Part shown: positions 47,169-55,509 of the stretch, one piece after another
Position numbering within the stretch: the first letter of the stretch is position 1
Layout: every line of letters starts with the position of its first letter
Source of the DNA: VRUE01 sp963715455
Lineage (GTDB): Bacteria > Actinomycetota > Thermoleophilia > Solirubrobacterales > 70-9
Length of the DNA: 64,000 nucleotides
Reading direction: 5' to 3'
NCBI GenBank assembly: GCA_963715455.1
Contig: OY970245.1
Location: 124,001 to 188,000, forward strand
Position numbers and translations under genes: made by a program
Notes under the pieces: generated by a model
Seen by the model: only the letters and a program-made list of their open reading frames with translations
What the model was told of the DNA's origin: nothing
Databases searched by the model: none

Positions 47169-48875
47169 CTAACCGACCTCCTTCGCGTCGAACTCGCTCT
47201 TCAACTTCTCCACCAGGGCATCGTGATCGATATCGCCCTCCGGGGCCTTTGCCTCCTCGGCGGGAGCGGCCTCCTCCCCCTCAAGCAAGACGTAGCTAGG
47301 TTTGACCCGCTCGCCGAGCACCGCCTCGATCGCGTCCGCCATCAGCTCGCGCTTCTCCGGCGTCTCGGCCTTCTTCTTGTTGAAGGTCAGCTCCGCCGGA
47401 AAGCCGATCTTCAGTCCCTCGACGTCCAAGCTCACCGGCCGCGCTCCGTCGAACGTCGCAGCCAGAGCAGGGCTGGTCTCCCCAAGCTTGTGAATTACCG
47501 CGGGCCAGGCTCTGGTCACCTCGTCGAGAGTGGGGGCGTTTTGGCCCGCGGGTGAGTCGGCTTCCTCAGACGTGTCTGCCGCGGGTGGCGCTGTAGGGGG
47601 GACCACCCCCGAGGAAGCTTTAGCTACCGGAGGGGGTGGTGAGTCCCCTGCGGCGACAGGACCCGCGGCCGGGGGCGCCTTCGTCCCTTGCTCGAGTCTC
47701 TCTATACGCCGCAGCAGTCCCTCAGTCGAGGGATCGAGATCCGGCCGCGCCGCCTTGAGCAGCGCGATCTCGACCGCCATGCGGGCGTCGTCCCCCTCGC
47801 GTACCGCGGTCAGCGCATCGGCCAGCTCGTCGATCGTGCGCACCAGGGTTGCTGCGCCGATCGAGCTTGCCTGTGCAGATAGCCGCCCGGCATCCGTTGC
47901 CGTCACCACGAACGTGTTCGGCACCTCGCCCACCGTCTGGGTAACGAGCAGGTGGCGCAGGTGAGCGAGCAGGTCGCGGGCGAACTGGGCCGGGTCGCGG
48001 CCGGAGCGGGCCATCTTCTCGACGCCGAGCAGGACGCCCCGCGGGTCCTCGGCGATGACCGCGTCGACCGCGTCGAAGAGCAGCTCGGCATCGACAGCGC
48101 CCAGCATCTCCAGCACCATGTCGAGGCTGACCTGGTTCTCGGCAAATTTTCCCTTCCCACCAAAGGTTCCGGCTCCACCGAAAGCGACCAGTTGATCGAG
48201 CGTGCCGAGCGCGTCGCGGAAGCTGCCCGAGGCGGAGCGGGCGATCATCGCCACCGCCGCGTCCTCGGCGGCGATCCCCTCGGCGGCGGCGACCCGGGTC
48301 AGCACCTCGGAGATCTGCTCCAGCGAGGGGCGCTGGAAGTCGAAGCGCTGGCAGCGGTCGGCGATCGTCGGCATCACCTTGTGCGCCTCGGTCGTGGCCA
48401 GTACAAAGACCGTGTTGGGCGGCGGCTCCTCGAGCGTCTTGAGGAAGGCGTTCCAGGCCTCCTTGGTGAGCATGTGGGCCTCGTCGAGGATGTAGACCTT
48501 CCAGCGGCCGCCGGTGGGGGCGTAGGCGACCCGCTCGCGCAGGTCGCGCACGTCATCAACTGAGCGGTTGGAGGCAGCGTCCATCTCGATCACGTCGATC
48601 GAGCTGCCGCTGGCGATCGTCGTGCACGATTCGCACTCGCCGCAGGGAGTGATCGTCGGCCCGCCGCGCTCGCAGTTGAGCGAGCGGGCGAGGATCTTCG
48701 CCATCGAGGTCTTGCCCGTGCCGCGCGAGCCGACGAAGAGGTAGGCATGGTGGACCTTGCCCTGCTCGACCGCGTTGCGCAGGGTGCGCACGACGTGCTG
48801 CTGGCCGACCACCTCATCGAAGGAGCCGGGCCGGTGGCGGCGGTAGAGGGAGATCGAATCGCTCGCGGGCGGCAC
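47169..48875 (-). CDS. dnaX: DNA polymerase III subunit gamma/tau
   Basis: 568 aa. AAA+ clamp-loader module with Walker A GSRGTGKTS, zinc cysteines (NCERGG, CGECESC), Walker B VYILDEAHML and sensor-1 LATTEAHKV, SRC-like DRCQRFDF. Domain III (about 250-370) and a Pro/Ala/Glu-rich linker lead to a tau-type C-terminal domain. No obvious slippery frameshift site was found. GTG 48875 has TACACT 7 nt upstream (leaderless pattern); an in-frame extension upstream would read through the 19-bp hairpin and is unlikely. Confidence 0.95.
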   Translation of the reverse strand: MPPASDSISLYRRHRPGSFDEVVGQQHVVRTLRNAVEQGKVHHAYLFVGSRGTGKTSMAKILARSLNCERGGPTITPCGECESCTTIASGSSIDVIEMDAASNRSVDDVRDLRERVAYAPTGGRWKVYILDEAHMLTKEAWNAFLKTLEEPPPNTVFVLATTEAHKVMPTIADRCQRFDFQRPSLEQISEVLTRVAAAEGIAAEDAAVAMIARSASGSFRDALGTLDQLVAFGGAGTFGGKGKFAENQVSLDMVLEMLGAVDAELLFDAVDAVIAEDPRGVLLGVEKMARSGRDPAQFARDLLAHLRHLLVTQTVGEVPNTFVVTATDAGRLSAQASSIGAATLVRTIDELADALTAVREGDDARMAVEIALLKAARPDLDPSTEGLLRRIERLEQGTKAPPAAGPVAAGDSPPPPVAKASSGVVPPTAPPAADTSEEADSPAGQNAPTLDEVTRAWPAVIHKLGETSPALAATFDGARPVSLDVEGLKIGFPAELTFNKKKAETPEKRELMADAIEAVLGERVKPSYVLLEGEEAAPAEEAKAPEGDIDHDALVEKLKSEFDAKEVG

Positions 48876-48896
48876 TGCGGCCAGTGTATCTGCGGT

Positions 48897-48943
48897 GGGT
48901 GGGACGACTTTTCCGTCAAATACGCGGAAAAGTCGTCCCACCC
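48897..48943. repeat. 19-bp perfect hairpin between dnaX and divergent gene
   Basis: GGGTGGGACGACTTTTCCG (48897-48915) pairs exactly with 48925-48943 across a 9-nt loop. It lies between divergent promoters, so it is not a conventional terminator. A regulatory palindrome or inserted hairpin element is possible. Confidence 0.7.
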
Positions 48944-48973
48944 TCCAATTGGTGCCCCCGGTAGGTTGCGCCG

Positions 48974-50545
48974 GTGCCCCAGGGTCTCCGCAACTGGCTG
49001 ACGCCGGCCGCCTGGGTCGCCGGGACCACGGCGGTGTTGCTGCTGCTCTTCCCGGTCGGCTTTCCCAACTACGACACGATCTACGCGCTCGTCTGGGGGC
49101 GGGAAATAGCCGAAGGCCTGAGCCCCGACAGGGGAGCCGCCCTGGCCCCGACCCCGCACCCGCTGGCCGAACTCTTCGGCCTTGTCACGACGCCGTTCGG
49201 CGACGGTGCGGTCGACCTGACGATGGTCGTCGCCTACCTCTCCCTCGGCCTGATCGGCTACCTCGTCTACCGCCTCGGCGCCCTCTGGTTCGACCGCCCG
49301 GTCGGCGCCGTCGCCGCGCTGATCGTCCTCACCCGCGCCCCCTTCCTCTCCAACGGCCTGCGCGCCTACATCGACCTCCCCTACATCGCCCTCTGCCTAG
49401 GCGCCCTCCTCCTAGAGACCAAGCGCCCCCGCTGCGGCTGGCCCGTCCTCGCCCTCCTCGCCCTAGCCGGCCTGCTCCGCCCCGAGGCCTGGCTCTTCTC
49501 GGTTGCCTATCTCGCGTATCTGCTGCCCAGCCCCCCACAAGCTTCCGCCACCCCAGCAGAAGGGGGGCCTAGCGACTCGTCCCGCGAGCCCCGCTTCTGG
49601 GCAGAGGAGAGTGTCTCCCTCGAACGGGCGGATACTCAAATTGCCGGTCTAATTAAACCGGCAATTGTCCGGGCGAGGGAGACACTCTCCTCTGCCCACG
49701 GCGTGCTCCTGGTGGCGCTCGCCTTCACCGCCCCGCTGCTCTGGGCCCTCTTCGACTGGATCACCGCCGGCAGCCCCACCTACTCCTTCACCGGCACCCG
49801 CGAAACGGTCGACGAGCTCGCCCGCCAGACCGGCCCGGTCGACCTCGTCCTCTACGGCCCGCGCCGCCTCGGCGAGGTACTGCAATGGCCGGGGATGGTC
49901 GGCGCTCTCGGAGGAGTCTTGCTCGGCCTCGCCTTCCTACGCCGCCGCAGCATGATCGGCGTCGCCGCGGCGCTGCTCGCGCTCGCCGCCTTCGCCGTGC
50001 TCGCCTGCGCCGGCCTGGCGATCCTGCCCCGCTACACGATGCTCGCCGCCGCGGTACTAGCGATCTTCACCGCGCTGGGCCTGCTCGGCTGGCGGCTGCT
50101 CGACCGCGACCATCCCTGGCGCCGCGCCTGGCAAGGCTTCGCCGCCTTCGTCGTCCTCATGTTCCTCGTCTGGGGACCGAACCAGTACGACCTCCTGCAT
50201 CGCGTCGACGTCGACCTGACCAACCAGAGTCGCATCGAGGGAGACCTCACCGACCTGGCCAACACCGGCGCCTTCGCCGAGCCGCTCTGCGGCCCGATCG
50301 CCGTCCCCAACCACCGCGCCGTGCCGCGCCTCGCCTTCAACCTCGACATCCGCCCGACGCAGATCGTCAGCGCCAGCGAAGAGGGTGCCCCACGGCAGGG
50401 CTACTTCGTCGACCCGGCCTCGCCCTTCGTCATCCACAACTTCATCCTCGACCCGGGCGACCCGACTCGCTTCCGGCTCACCGTCCCACCCACCTTCCGT
50501 GAGATCGCCCGCAACGAGTCCTGGGTCCTCTACCGGCGTTGCTGA
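48974..50545 (+). CDS. GT-C-like polytopic membrane protein
   Basis: 523 aa, about 11 TM helices. First loop carries NYDTIYALVWGREIAEGLSP, with an acidic residue as in GT-C glycosyltransferases. The C-terminal 100 residues are extracytoplasmic (CGPIAVPNHRAVPRLAFNLD). Lipid-linked sugar transfer is plausible but not proven. Residues 209-241, in a loop after TM6, are encoded by a 99-bp nested palindrome that keeps the frame. GTG 48974 is 6 nt after TAGGTT (leaderless). Confidence 0.65.
   Translation: MPQGLRNWLTPAAWVAGTTAVLLLLFPVGFPNYDTIYALVWGREIAEGLSPDRGAALAPTPHPLAELFGLVTTPFGDGAVDLTMVVAYLSLGLIGYLVYRLGALWFDRPVGAVAALIVLTRAPFLSNGLRAYIDLPYIALCLGALLLETKRPRCGWPVLALLALAGLLRPEAWLFSVAYLAYLLPSPPQASATPAEGGPSDSSREPRFWAEESVSLERADTQIAGLIKPAIVRARETLSSAHGVLLVALAFTAPLLWALFDWITAGSPTYSFTGTRETVDELARQTGPVDLVLYGPRRLGEVLQWPGMVGALGGVLLGLAFLRRRSMIGVAAALLALAAFAVLACAGLAILPRYTMLAAAVLAIFTALGLLGWRLLDRDHPWRRAWQGFAAFVVLMFLVWGPNQYDLLHRVDVDLTNQSRIEGDLTDLANTGAFAEPLCGPIAVPNHRAVPRLAFNLDIRPTQIVSASEEGAPRQGYFVDPASPFVIHNFILDPGDPTRFRLTVPPTFREIARNESWVLYRRC
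49599..49697. repeat. 99-bp nested palindrome inside coding sequence
   Basis: Outer arms 49599-49622 and 49674-49697 are perfect 24-bp reverse complements. Inside, AATTGCCGGT (49639-49648) pairs with ACCGGCAATT (49657-49666) around an 8-nt AT-rich loop. The whole is 99 bp, a multiple of three, and its translation is in frame with the host gene. AT content at the centre is much higher than the surroundings. Confidence 0.9.
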
Positions 50546-50558
50546 CCTGCGCCGTCCC

Positions 50559-50571
50559 TAGGCTTCCGCGC
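50559..50571 (+). promoter_or_regulatory. -10-like hexamer for M6-like protease gene
   Basis: TAGGCT (50559-50564) lies 7 nt before the GTG at 50572. No Shine-Dalgarno sequence is present, so a leaderless transcript is likely. The same TAGGCT occurs before the next gene at 51910-51915. Confidence 0.4.
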
Positions 50572-51912
50572 GTGATTCGTCCCGGGAAAGCGCTGCTCCT
50601 CGTCGCCCTACTCTGCACGCTGCTCGTCCTGCCGGCCAGCGCCAGCGCCGACACGCGCCGCACGGCGGTCATCACCTACTTCGCCTCAGATGAGAGCGGG
50701 CCAGAAGCGGGGCTCAAAGAAAAGATCGCCAAAACGATGTTCGGCTCCCCCAGCCCGCCGAACGTCTACACCGTGCAGGAATATTTCCTCGCCCAGACCT
50801 TCGGCAAGGTCGACTTCAGTGGCAGCCTCAGCGACGTCTTCGGCCCGTACCAAGTGGCGACGCCTAAAGCGAACTGCCCCTGGCCAACCTGGAACAACGA
50901 AGCCGCCCAGCTCGCGCAGGGAGACGGCTTCAGCCACTCCGACTACGACGTGGTCGTCTATATCTACGAAAACGAACCGTTCGTGGCTTCGGAGTGCAGC
51001 GCCGCCGGCACGGGAAGCGGCAGCTTCGCCTGGATCGACAGCCTCAGCGACTACACGATCGTGCACGAGCTCGGCCATGTGCTCGGCTCTCCCCACGCCT
51101 CTGCCTTCCGCTGTTGGGACGCGGGCGGCGCGCCCGTGACCTACAGCGGCAACTGCCGCGAAGTCTTCCCGCCCGGGGACGAATTCAGCGAGTACGGCGA
51201 CCCGTTCGACCCGATGGGCTTCGGCCACGTCGGTTCCTTCCCCGCCGAGATGACCGCCTGGCGCAAGCTGAACTTTGGCGCGATCTCGCCCGGCGACGCG
51301 CCGACGATCGCCACAGACGGCACCTACACGATCGCTCCGCTCGAGCAGAGCAGCGGCGTGCGCCTGCTGCGCATCCCCAACGGGGCGGGGGAATATCTCG
51401 ACCTCGACTTCCGCCAGCCGATCGGCCCCTTCGATCAGGGCTATGGCGCGAGCAGTCCAGCGGTAAACGGGGTGGCGATCCACCTCGACACGACCGGCTT
51501 CGACGCCAACCGCCCCTCCCGCCTGCTCGACACAACCCCCCAGACGCCGACCTTCGACGACGCGCCGCTCGCCGTCGGCCACCAGTTCCACGACTTCGAC
51601 AGCCCGCTGACGATCGAGACGCTCGCGGTCGGGCCAAGCGGCGCCACGGTGAGGATCAGCGGTCTACCCATCCCACCCCCGCCACCCGCCACGAAGAAGT
51701 GCAAGGTCCCCACCCTGAAACGCAAGAAGGCGAAAGCTGCCCGTAAAGCCCTGCGCAAACGCGATTGCAAGCTCGGCAAGGTCAAATTGCGTGCCTCGAG
51801 GAAAGTGCCCAAAGGCAAGGTGATCTCGCAGAAGCCGAAAGCTGGCAAGCAGGTCAAAGCGGGCGCCAAAGTCAATCTCGTAATCAGCTCCGGGCCGCCC
51901 AAACGCGGTTAG
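50572..51912 (+). CDS. Secreted M6-like metalloprotease with C-terminal PASTA-like domain
   Basis: 446 aa. Signal peptide (LLLVALLCTLLVLPASASA). The catalytic zinc motif IVHELGHVLGSPHA (HExxHxxGxxH, about 163-174) and a later DPMG, a plausible Met-turn, indicate a metzincin-type protease of the gametolysin/M6 kind. A beta-rich middle follows. The last 70 residues (CKVPTLKRKKAKAARKALRK, GKVISQKPKAGKQVKAGAKV) are a highly basic PASTA-like domain that could bind cell wall. Its TAG stop is also the beginning of the next gene's TAGGCT box. Confidence 0.8.
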   Translation: MIRPGKALLLVALLCTLLVLPASASADTRRTAVITYFASDESGPEAGLKEKIAKTMFGSPSPPNVYTVQEYFLAQTFGKVDFSGSLSDVFGPYQVATPKANCPWPTWNNEAAQLAQGDGFSHSDYDVVVYIYENEPFVASECSAAGTGSGSFAWIDSLSDYTIVHELGHVLGSPHASAFRCWDAGGAPVTYSGNCREVFPPGDEFSEYGDPFDPMGFGHVGSFPAEMTAWRKLNFGAISPGDAPTIATDGTYTIAPLEQSSGVRLLRIPNGAGEYLDLDFRQPIGPFDQGYGASSPAVNGVAIHLDTTGFDANRPSRLLDTTPQTPTFDDAPLAVGHQFHDFDSPLTIETLAVGPSGATVRISGLPIPPPPPATKKCKVPTLKRKKAKAARKALRKRDCKLGKVKLRASRKVPKGKVISQKPKAGKQVKAGAKVNLVISSGPPKRG

Positions 51913-51921
51913 GCTGGCGCC

Positions 51922-52905
51922 GTGTTCAGCGGTGGGTTCAAGCGCTCGAGTCGCTTCGGGCTGATCGGCGTGATCGTCGTGGCTGGGCTCGTCGTCGTCA
52001 TCGCGACGACCACGGGTGAAGGTCAAGCCAACCCGAAGATGACCTACGCGCTGATCTTCGGCGTGCTCGCCGTCTTCATGGTCATCCTCTTCGCCCTGCA
52101 GCGCTCCGACATGGAGCGAGTCGCCGGGGAGAGCGTGCGCGGCACAACGCGCGCCGTCGCCGAAGGCGGGCGGGAAATCGAGAACCCGACGACGATGGAA
52201 GAGCCCGAGCTCTGGGCGGCGCTCGCCGTCAAGCCGATCGACGACGAGGCGGCCAAGGCCCGTAGCCAGGGCTGGGACGCCGGCCGACGCAGCCTGCGCC
52301 TGGGAATGATCGTCACCCTGCTGATCTTCCTCACCGTCCCCTCGATGTACCTCTTCGAAAGCTTCGTGCCGCTGTTGATCGGCGGGCCGCTGATCGTGGG
52401 GGCGGCGATCTTCGGCAGCGTCCGCGCGCTTGCGCCCGGTGGCGAGCTGGACAAGGGTTATGAGAACGTCGGCAAGGCGATGGCGCCGCTGGGCTTCGAG
52501 GTGACCGAGCGGCCCAAGGTGAGCATCGAGACGCGCGACCCGACCACCGGCCGCGTCGGCCCGAAGATCCGCGGCGCGCTGATGCTGGAGGGCCAGCGCC
52601 ACGGCCGCTCGGTCTCCGTGCGACTCGGCAGCGGCGAGGTGAGCAGCACCAGTGAGGTCACCGTGCAGGTGGCCACGCCCGAGTTCGAGGCAAAGTCGCG
52701 CGACGGCCGCGTGCGCCCCGCCAAGGGCGCCGAGCTACCCGCCACGATCGCCGCCGCCCTGGAGGCAGTGCCCAACTCGACCCGCTGGAAGAAGCTCGAG
52801 GTCGAGGGCGGCCCAGAGGGCATCGTCGTCTCCCGCAAGGGCGGCCAGCAGGCCGACTGGCTCTGCGACCTCTGGCTCGCCGAGCGCCTCGCCGAAGCAG
52901 TCTGA
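51922..52905 (+). CDS. Hypothetical membrane protein
   Basis: 327 aa. Two N-terminal TM helices (about 12-28 and 42-60), a charged cytoplasmic stretch, two more (about 128-150 and 155-172), then a soluble C-terminal domain of alternating strands (RPKVSIETRDPTTGR, RHGRSVSVRLGSG, TSEVTVQVATPEF). No enzyme motif recognised. GTG 51922 lies 6 nt after TAGGCT (51910-51915), a probable leaderless start. Convergent with the acetolactate decarboxylase gene. Confidence 0.6.
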   Translation: MFSGGFKRSSRFGLIGVIVVAGLVVVIATTTGEGQANPKMTYALIFGVLAVFMVILFALQRSDMERVAGESVRGTTRAVAEGGREIENPTTMEEPELWAALAVKPIDDEAAKARSQGWDAGRRSLRLGMIVTLLIFLTVPSMYLFESFVPLLIGGPLIVGAAIFGSVRALAPGGELDKGYENVGKAMAPLGFEVTERPKVSIETRDPTTGRVGPKIRGALMLEGQRHGRSVSVRLGSGEVSSTSEVTVQVATPEFEAKSRDGRVRPAKGAELPATIAAALEAVPNSTRWKKLEVEGGPEGIVVSRKGGQQADWLCDLWLAERLAEAV

Positions 52906-52918
52906 GTCGCGGGCGCGC

Positions 52919-53701
52919 CTAACCCTGGCGCTCGACCCGCTCTACCGCGGCGTGGGTACTGGCCGCCAGCTGTGGATCGGCGAGCTCCAGCCCCGGCGGC
53001 AGCTCGACGTGCAGGTCGTTGGATGGGTCGAGCCGCATGCGCAATCCGCTTGAGGCAGAGCTCAGCACATGCCCGCCGCGCCGGCGTTGATCGTCGATGA
53101 AGTGCAGGTGATAGCCGCTTACCTCGATCCCCTCGGCGTACGCCGGGAAGCGGAAGCCGACCATCGTGCCGCTCACGTCGAGCAGCTCGAAGACGTGCTG
53201 CTCGAGGACAACCTCGGTCAACGGCCGGTAGGGCGGCTCCTGGCGGGGAACCGAGCGCGCCCGGACGAAGTCGAAGCGCCCATCGAGACGGATCGCGCAA
53301 GTCGCGGCGCCGGCGGGGATCAGCCCGTCGAGGCACACCAGCAGCTCGGCGTGGTCGAGCGAGTCCTCGACCCGCTCGTCGACGACCGGCTCGAAGCCGG
53401 TGACCACCGCGAAGGGGGTCCTCTTCTCCGGCGCGATCTCGGTTACCTCGCCGGCGACGTCGGCCCGATAGAAGCGCCCGTCGAAGGCGATCATCTCGCC
53501 GTCGAGCCCGTTCAGCGTGCCCAGGCCGAGATCCCCGTGCTCGGCCAGCTCAGCAAAGCTGAGATCACCCTCGTAAGCGCCCTCGAGCAGCGCCTCGATC
53601 GTCGAAGCCTGGAAGAGCACGTGCGGCTCGTGGCCCCCGTGCAGTTCCTCCTCGCGCAGCGTCTCTACGTGCAGCGACCTGATCCAGCTCTCGTCCAGCA
53701 C
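52919..53701 (-). CDS. budA: Alpha-acetolactate decarboxylase
   Basis: 260 aa. Converts acetolactate to acetoin. Family signatures are visible in order: HVLFQASTIEALLEGAYEGD, LAEHGDLGLGTLNGLDGEM, FDGRFYRAD, TPFAVVTGFEP, and the metal-binding GYHLHFIDDQRRRGGHV whose two HxH histidines and the following His bind zinc. Length is typical. GTG at 53701. No acetolactate synthase or acetoin dehydrogenase gene adjoins, so its place in metabolism is unclear; acetoin formation or removal of spilled acetolactate are options. Confidence 0.9.
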   Translation of the reverse strand: MLDESWIRSLHVETLREEELHGGHEPHVLFQASTIEALLEGAYEGDLSFAELAEHGDLGLGTLNGLDGEMIAFDGRFYRADVAGEVTEIAPEKRTPFAVVTGFEPVVDERVEDSLDHAELLVCLDGLIPAGAATCAIRLDGRFDFVRARSVPRQEPPYRPLTEVVLEQHVFELLDVSGTMVGFRFPAYAEGIEVSGYHLHFIDDQRRRGGHVLSSASSGLRMRLDPSNDLHVELPPGLELADPQLAASTHAAVERVERQG

Positions 53702-53778
53702 GCCGCCAGTCTCCCACTCCCTCCCCGGGGCGAGCGGGTGTTCGGTGCCGAAGGAGCCGGCGTGAAAGCATCAGGCCC

Positions 53779-54669
53779 ATGGCAGCGATAGAGCTACGCG
53801 GCGCGGTCAAGCGCTTCGGGTCGATCACGGCGGTGAACGGGCTCGACCTCGACGTGCCCGAGGGCATCTGCCTCGGCCTGCTCGGGCCCAACGGCGCCGG
53901 CAAGTCGACGACGATGCGGCTGCTCACCGGCCAGGCGATCGCCGACGAGGGCGAGCTGCGCGTGCTCGGCCACGAGCTGCCCGGCGACGCCAAGGCGGCC
54001 CGCGCCGAGATGGGCGTCGTGCCGCAGCTCGACAACCTCGACGTCGACGTCACGGTCGAGGACAACCTGGCGGTCTTCGCCCGCCTTTACCGGGTCAAGG
54101 ATGTCGGCGCCGCGGTCGACAAAGCGCTCGACCTCGCCCGCCTACGCGATCGCCGCCACGACGCCGTGGACGAGCTCTCCGGCGGCATGCGCCGCCGCCT
54201 GCTGCTCGCCCGCGGCCTGGTCCACGAACCGAAGTTGATTTTGCTCGACGAGCCCACGGTCGGGCTCGACCCACAGATCCGCACCGAGCTCTGGACGCTG
54301 ATCGACAACCTGCGCAGCCGCGGCACGACGATCCTCATGTCGACCCACTACATCGAGGAGGCGGAGCGGCTCGCCGACGAGGTGGCACTGATGGACGCCG
54401 GCAAGATCATCGCCCGCGCCACGCCGGCCGAGCTGATCGCCGCCCACGCCGGCACCCACACGGCGGAGGTCTACGGCCCGCCCGAGCGGCTCACCGAAGT
54501 GCGCTCGATGGCCGAGGGACAGGGCCTCCCGGTACGTCCGGCCGGCCCGGCGATCGCGATCGTCGGCTCCGAGCGCGCCGGCAACGGCGCCATCCCCGAG
54601 GACGCTGTGATCCGCGCCGCCTCGCTCGAGGACGTCTTCGTGCTGCTCACCGGGGTGGAGATCGAATGA
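53779..54669 (+). CDS. ABC transporter ATP-binding protein (NodI/DrrA-like)
   Basis: 296 aa. Walker A LGPNGAGKST, Q-loop VPQLDNLD, signature ELSGGMRRR, Walker B LILLDEPTVGLD, H-loop STHYIEEAE. The C-terminal 80 residues are the extension typical of the DrrA/NodI group. Works with the overlapping ABC-2 permease (ATGA) as an exporter; substrate not predictable. Confidence 0.93.
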   Translation: MAAIELRGAVKRFGSITAVNGLDLDVPEGICLGLLGPNGAGKSTTMRLLTGQAIADEGELRVLGHELPGDAKAARAEMGVVPQLDNLDVDVTVEDNLAVFARLYRVKDVGAAVDKALDLARLRDRRHDAVDELSGGMRRRLLLARGLVHEPKLILLDEPTVGLDPQIRTELWTLIDNLRSRGTTILMSTHYIEEAERLADEVALMDAGKIIARATPAELIAAHAGTHTAEVYGPPERLTEVRSMAEGQGLPVRPAGPAIAIVGSERAGNGAIPEDAVIRAASLEDVFVLLTGVEIE

Positions 54670-55454
54670 GCGACGGACCGACCAAGCTGCGGCGCCTGGA
54701 ACCGGCGGCGATCGGCGGCATCATGAGTCGCGAGCTCGCCAACTTCCGCACCTACTGGAAGGGCACCACCTTCTCCAGCGTGCTGGAACCGATCGTCTAC
54801 CTGCTCGCCTTCGGCCTCGGCCTCTCGGCGACCCTGGTCGACGACGTCGGCGACGTCCCCTACATCCAGTTCGTCGGCACCGGCATGGTCGCCACCGCGG
54901 TGATCTTCTCCAGCGCCCTGCCGGCGATGTTCGGCACCTTCGTCAAGCACCGCTTCCAGAACACCTACGACGCGATCCTCGCCGCGCCGGTCGACGTCGA
55001 GGAGCTGGTCAGCGCCGAGATGCTCTGGATCGGCGCCCGGGCCAGCGTCTACGGCTGCGTGCCGCTGCTGGTCACGATCGGCTTCGGCCTCGACCCGGCC
55101 TGGGGCATGCTGCTCGTGCCGATCTTCTGCTTTGTCACCGCGCTCGGCTTCGCCGGCTTCGGCATCGCGATGGCAGCGATCGTCGCCAAGATCGACCAGT
55201 TCAACTACGTGACGGCGCTCTTCGTCACGCCGCTCTTCCTCGTCTCCGGAGCCTTCTTCCCGATCGAAGGGTTGCCCGAGGGGTTCGAAATCGCCGCCCA
55301 GCTCAACCCCCTGCACCAGCTGGTCGAACTCGTCCGCGGCGGCGCCTTCGGCTACGAGACGATCGACCTGGTCCGCTTCGCCGGCCTCCTAGCCTTCGCT
55401 TTCGCCATGTGGCGAATAGCCGTCAACCGCATGGCCGCCCGCCTGATCGACTGA
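54666..55454 (+). CDS. ABC-2 type permease (NodJ/DrrB-like)
   Basis: 262 aa with six TM helices and the ABC-2 pattern: N-terminal RELANFRTYWKGTTFSSVLEP, RFQNTYDAILAAPVDVEEL (coupling region) and LFVTPLFLVSGAFFPIEGLP before the last helix. Overlaps the ATPase gene by 4 nt. The 18-bp hairpin at 55457-55498 begins 2 nt after its stop. Confidence 0.92.
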   Translation: MSDGPTKLRRLEPAAIGGIMSRELANFRTYWKGTTFSSVLEPIVYLLAFGLGLSATLVDDVGDVPYIQFVGTGMVATAVIFSSALPAMFGTFVKHRFQNTYDAILAAPVDVEELVSAEMLWIGARASVYGCVPLLVTIGFGLDPAWGMLLVPIFCFVTALGFAGFGIAMAAIVAKIDQFNYVTALFVTPLFLVSGAFFPIEGLPEGFEIAAQLNPLHQLVELVRGGAFGYETIDLVRFAGLLAFAFAMWRIAVNRMAARLID

Positions 55455-55456
55455 CG

Positions 55457-55498
55457 CATCCGACTTTGACCACAGCGGGGTGTGGTCAAAGTCGGATG
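55457..55498. terminator. 18-bp hairpin between ABC permease and SRP RNA
   Basis: CATCCGACTTTGACCACA (55457-55474) pairs perfectly with 55481-55498 around GCGGGG. It separates a plus-strand operon from the minus-strand SRP RNA. It shares its arm sequence CATCCGACxTTGACC with the hairpin at 26793-26840. No U-tract on the plus strand. Confidence 0.65.
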
Positions 55499-55502
55499 GT
55501 CG

Positions 55503-55508
55503 AAAAAA
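55503..55508 (-). terminator. U-tract terminating SRP RNA
   Basis: Six consecutive A on the plus strand (T on the RNA-coding strand) directly follow the closing stem of the RNA, a standard intrinsic terminator in which the RNA's own terminal helix acts as the stem. Confidence 0.7.
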
Positions 55509-55509
55509 T

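Noticed and set aside
46833..48875. Programmed frameshift in dnaX
   Set aside because: No A-rich slippery heptamer or following stem was found in the coding region examined by eye.
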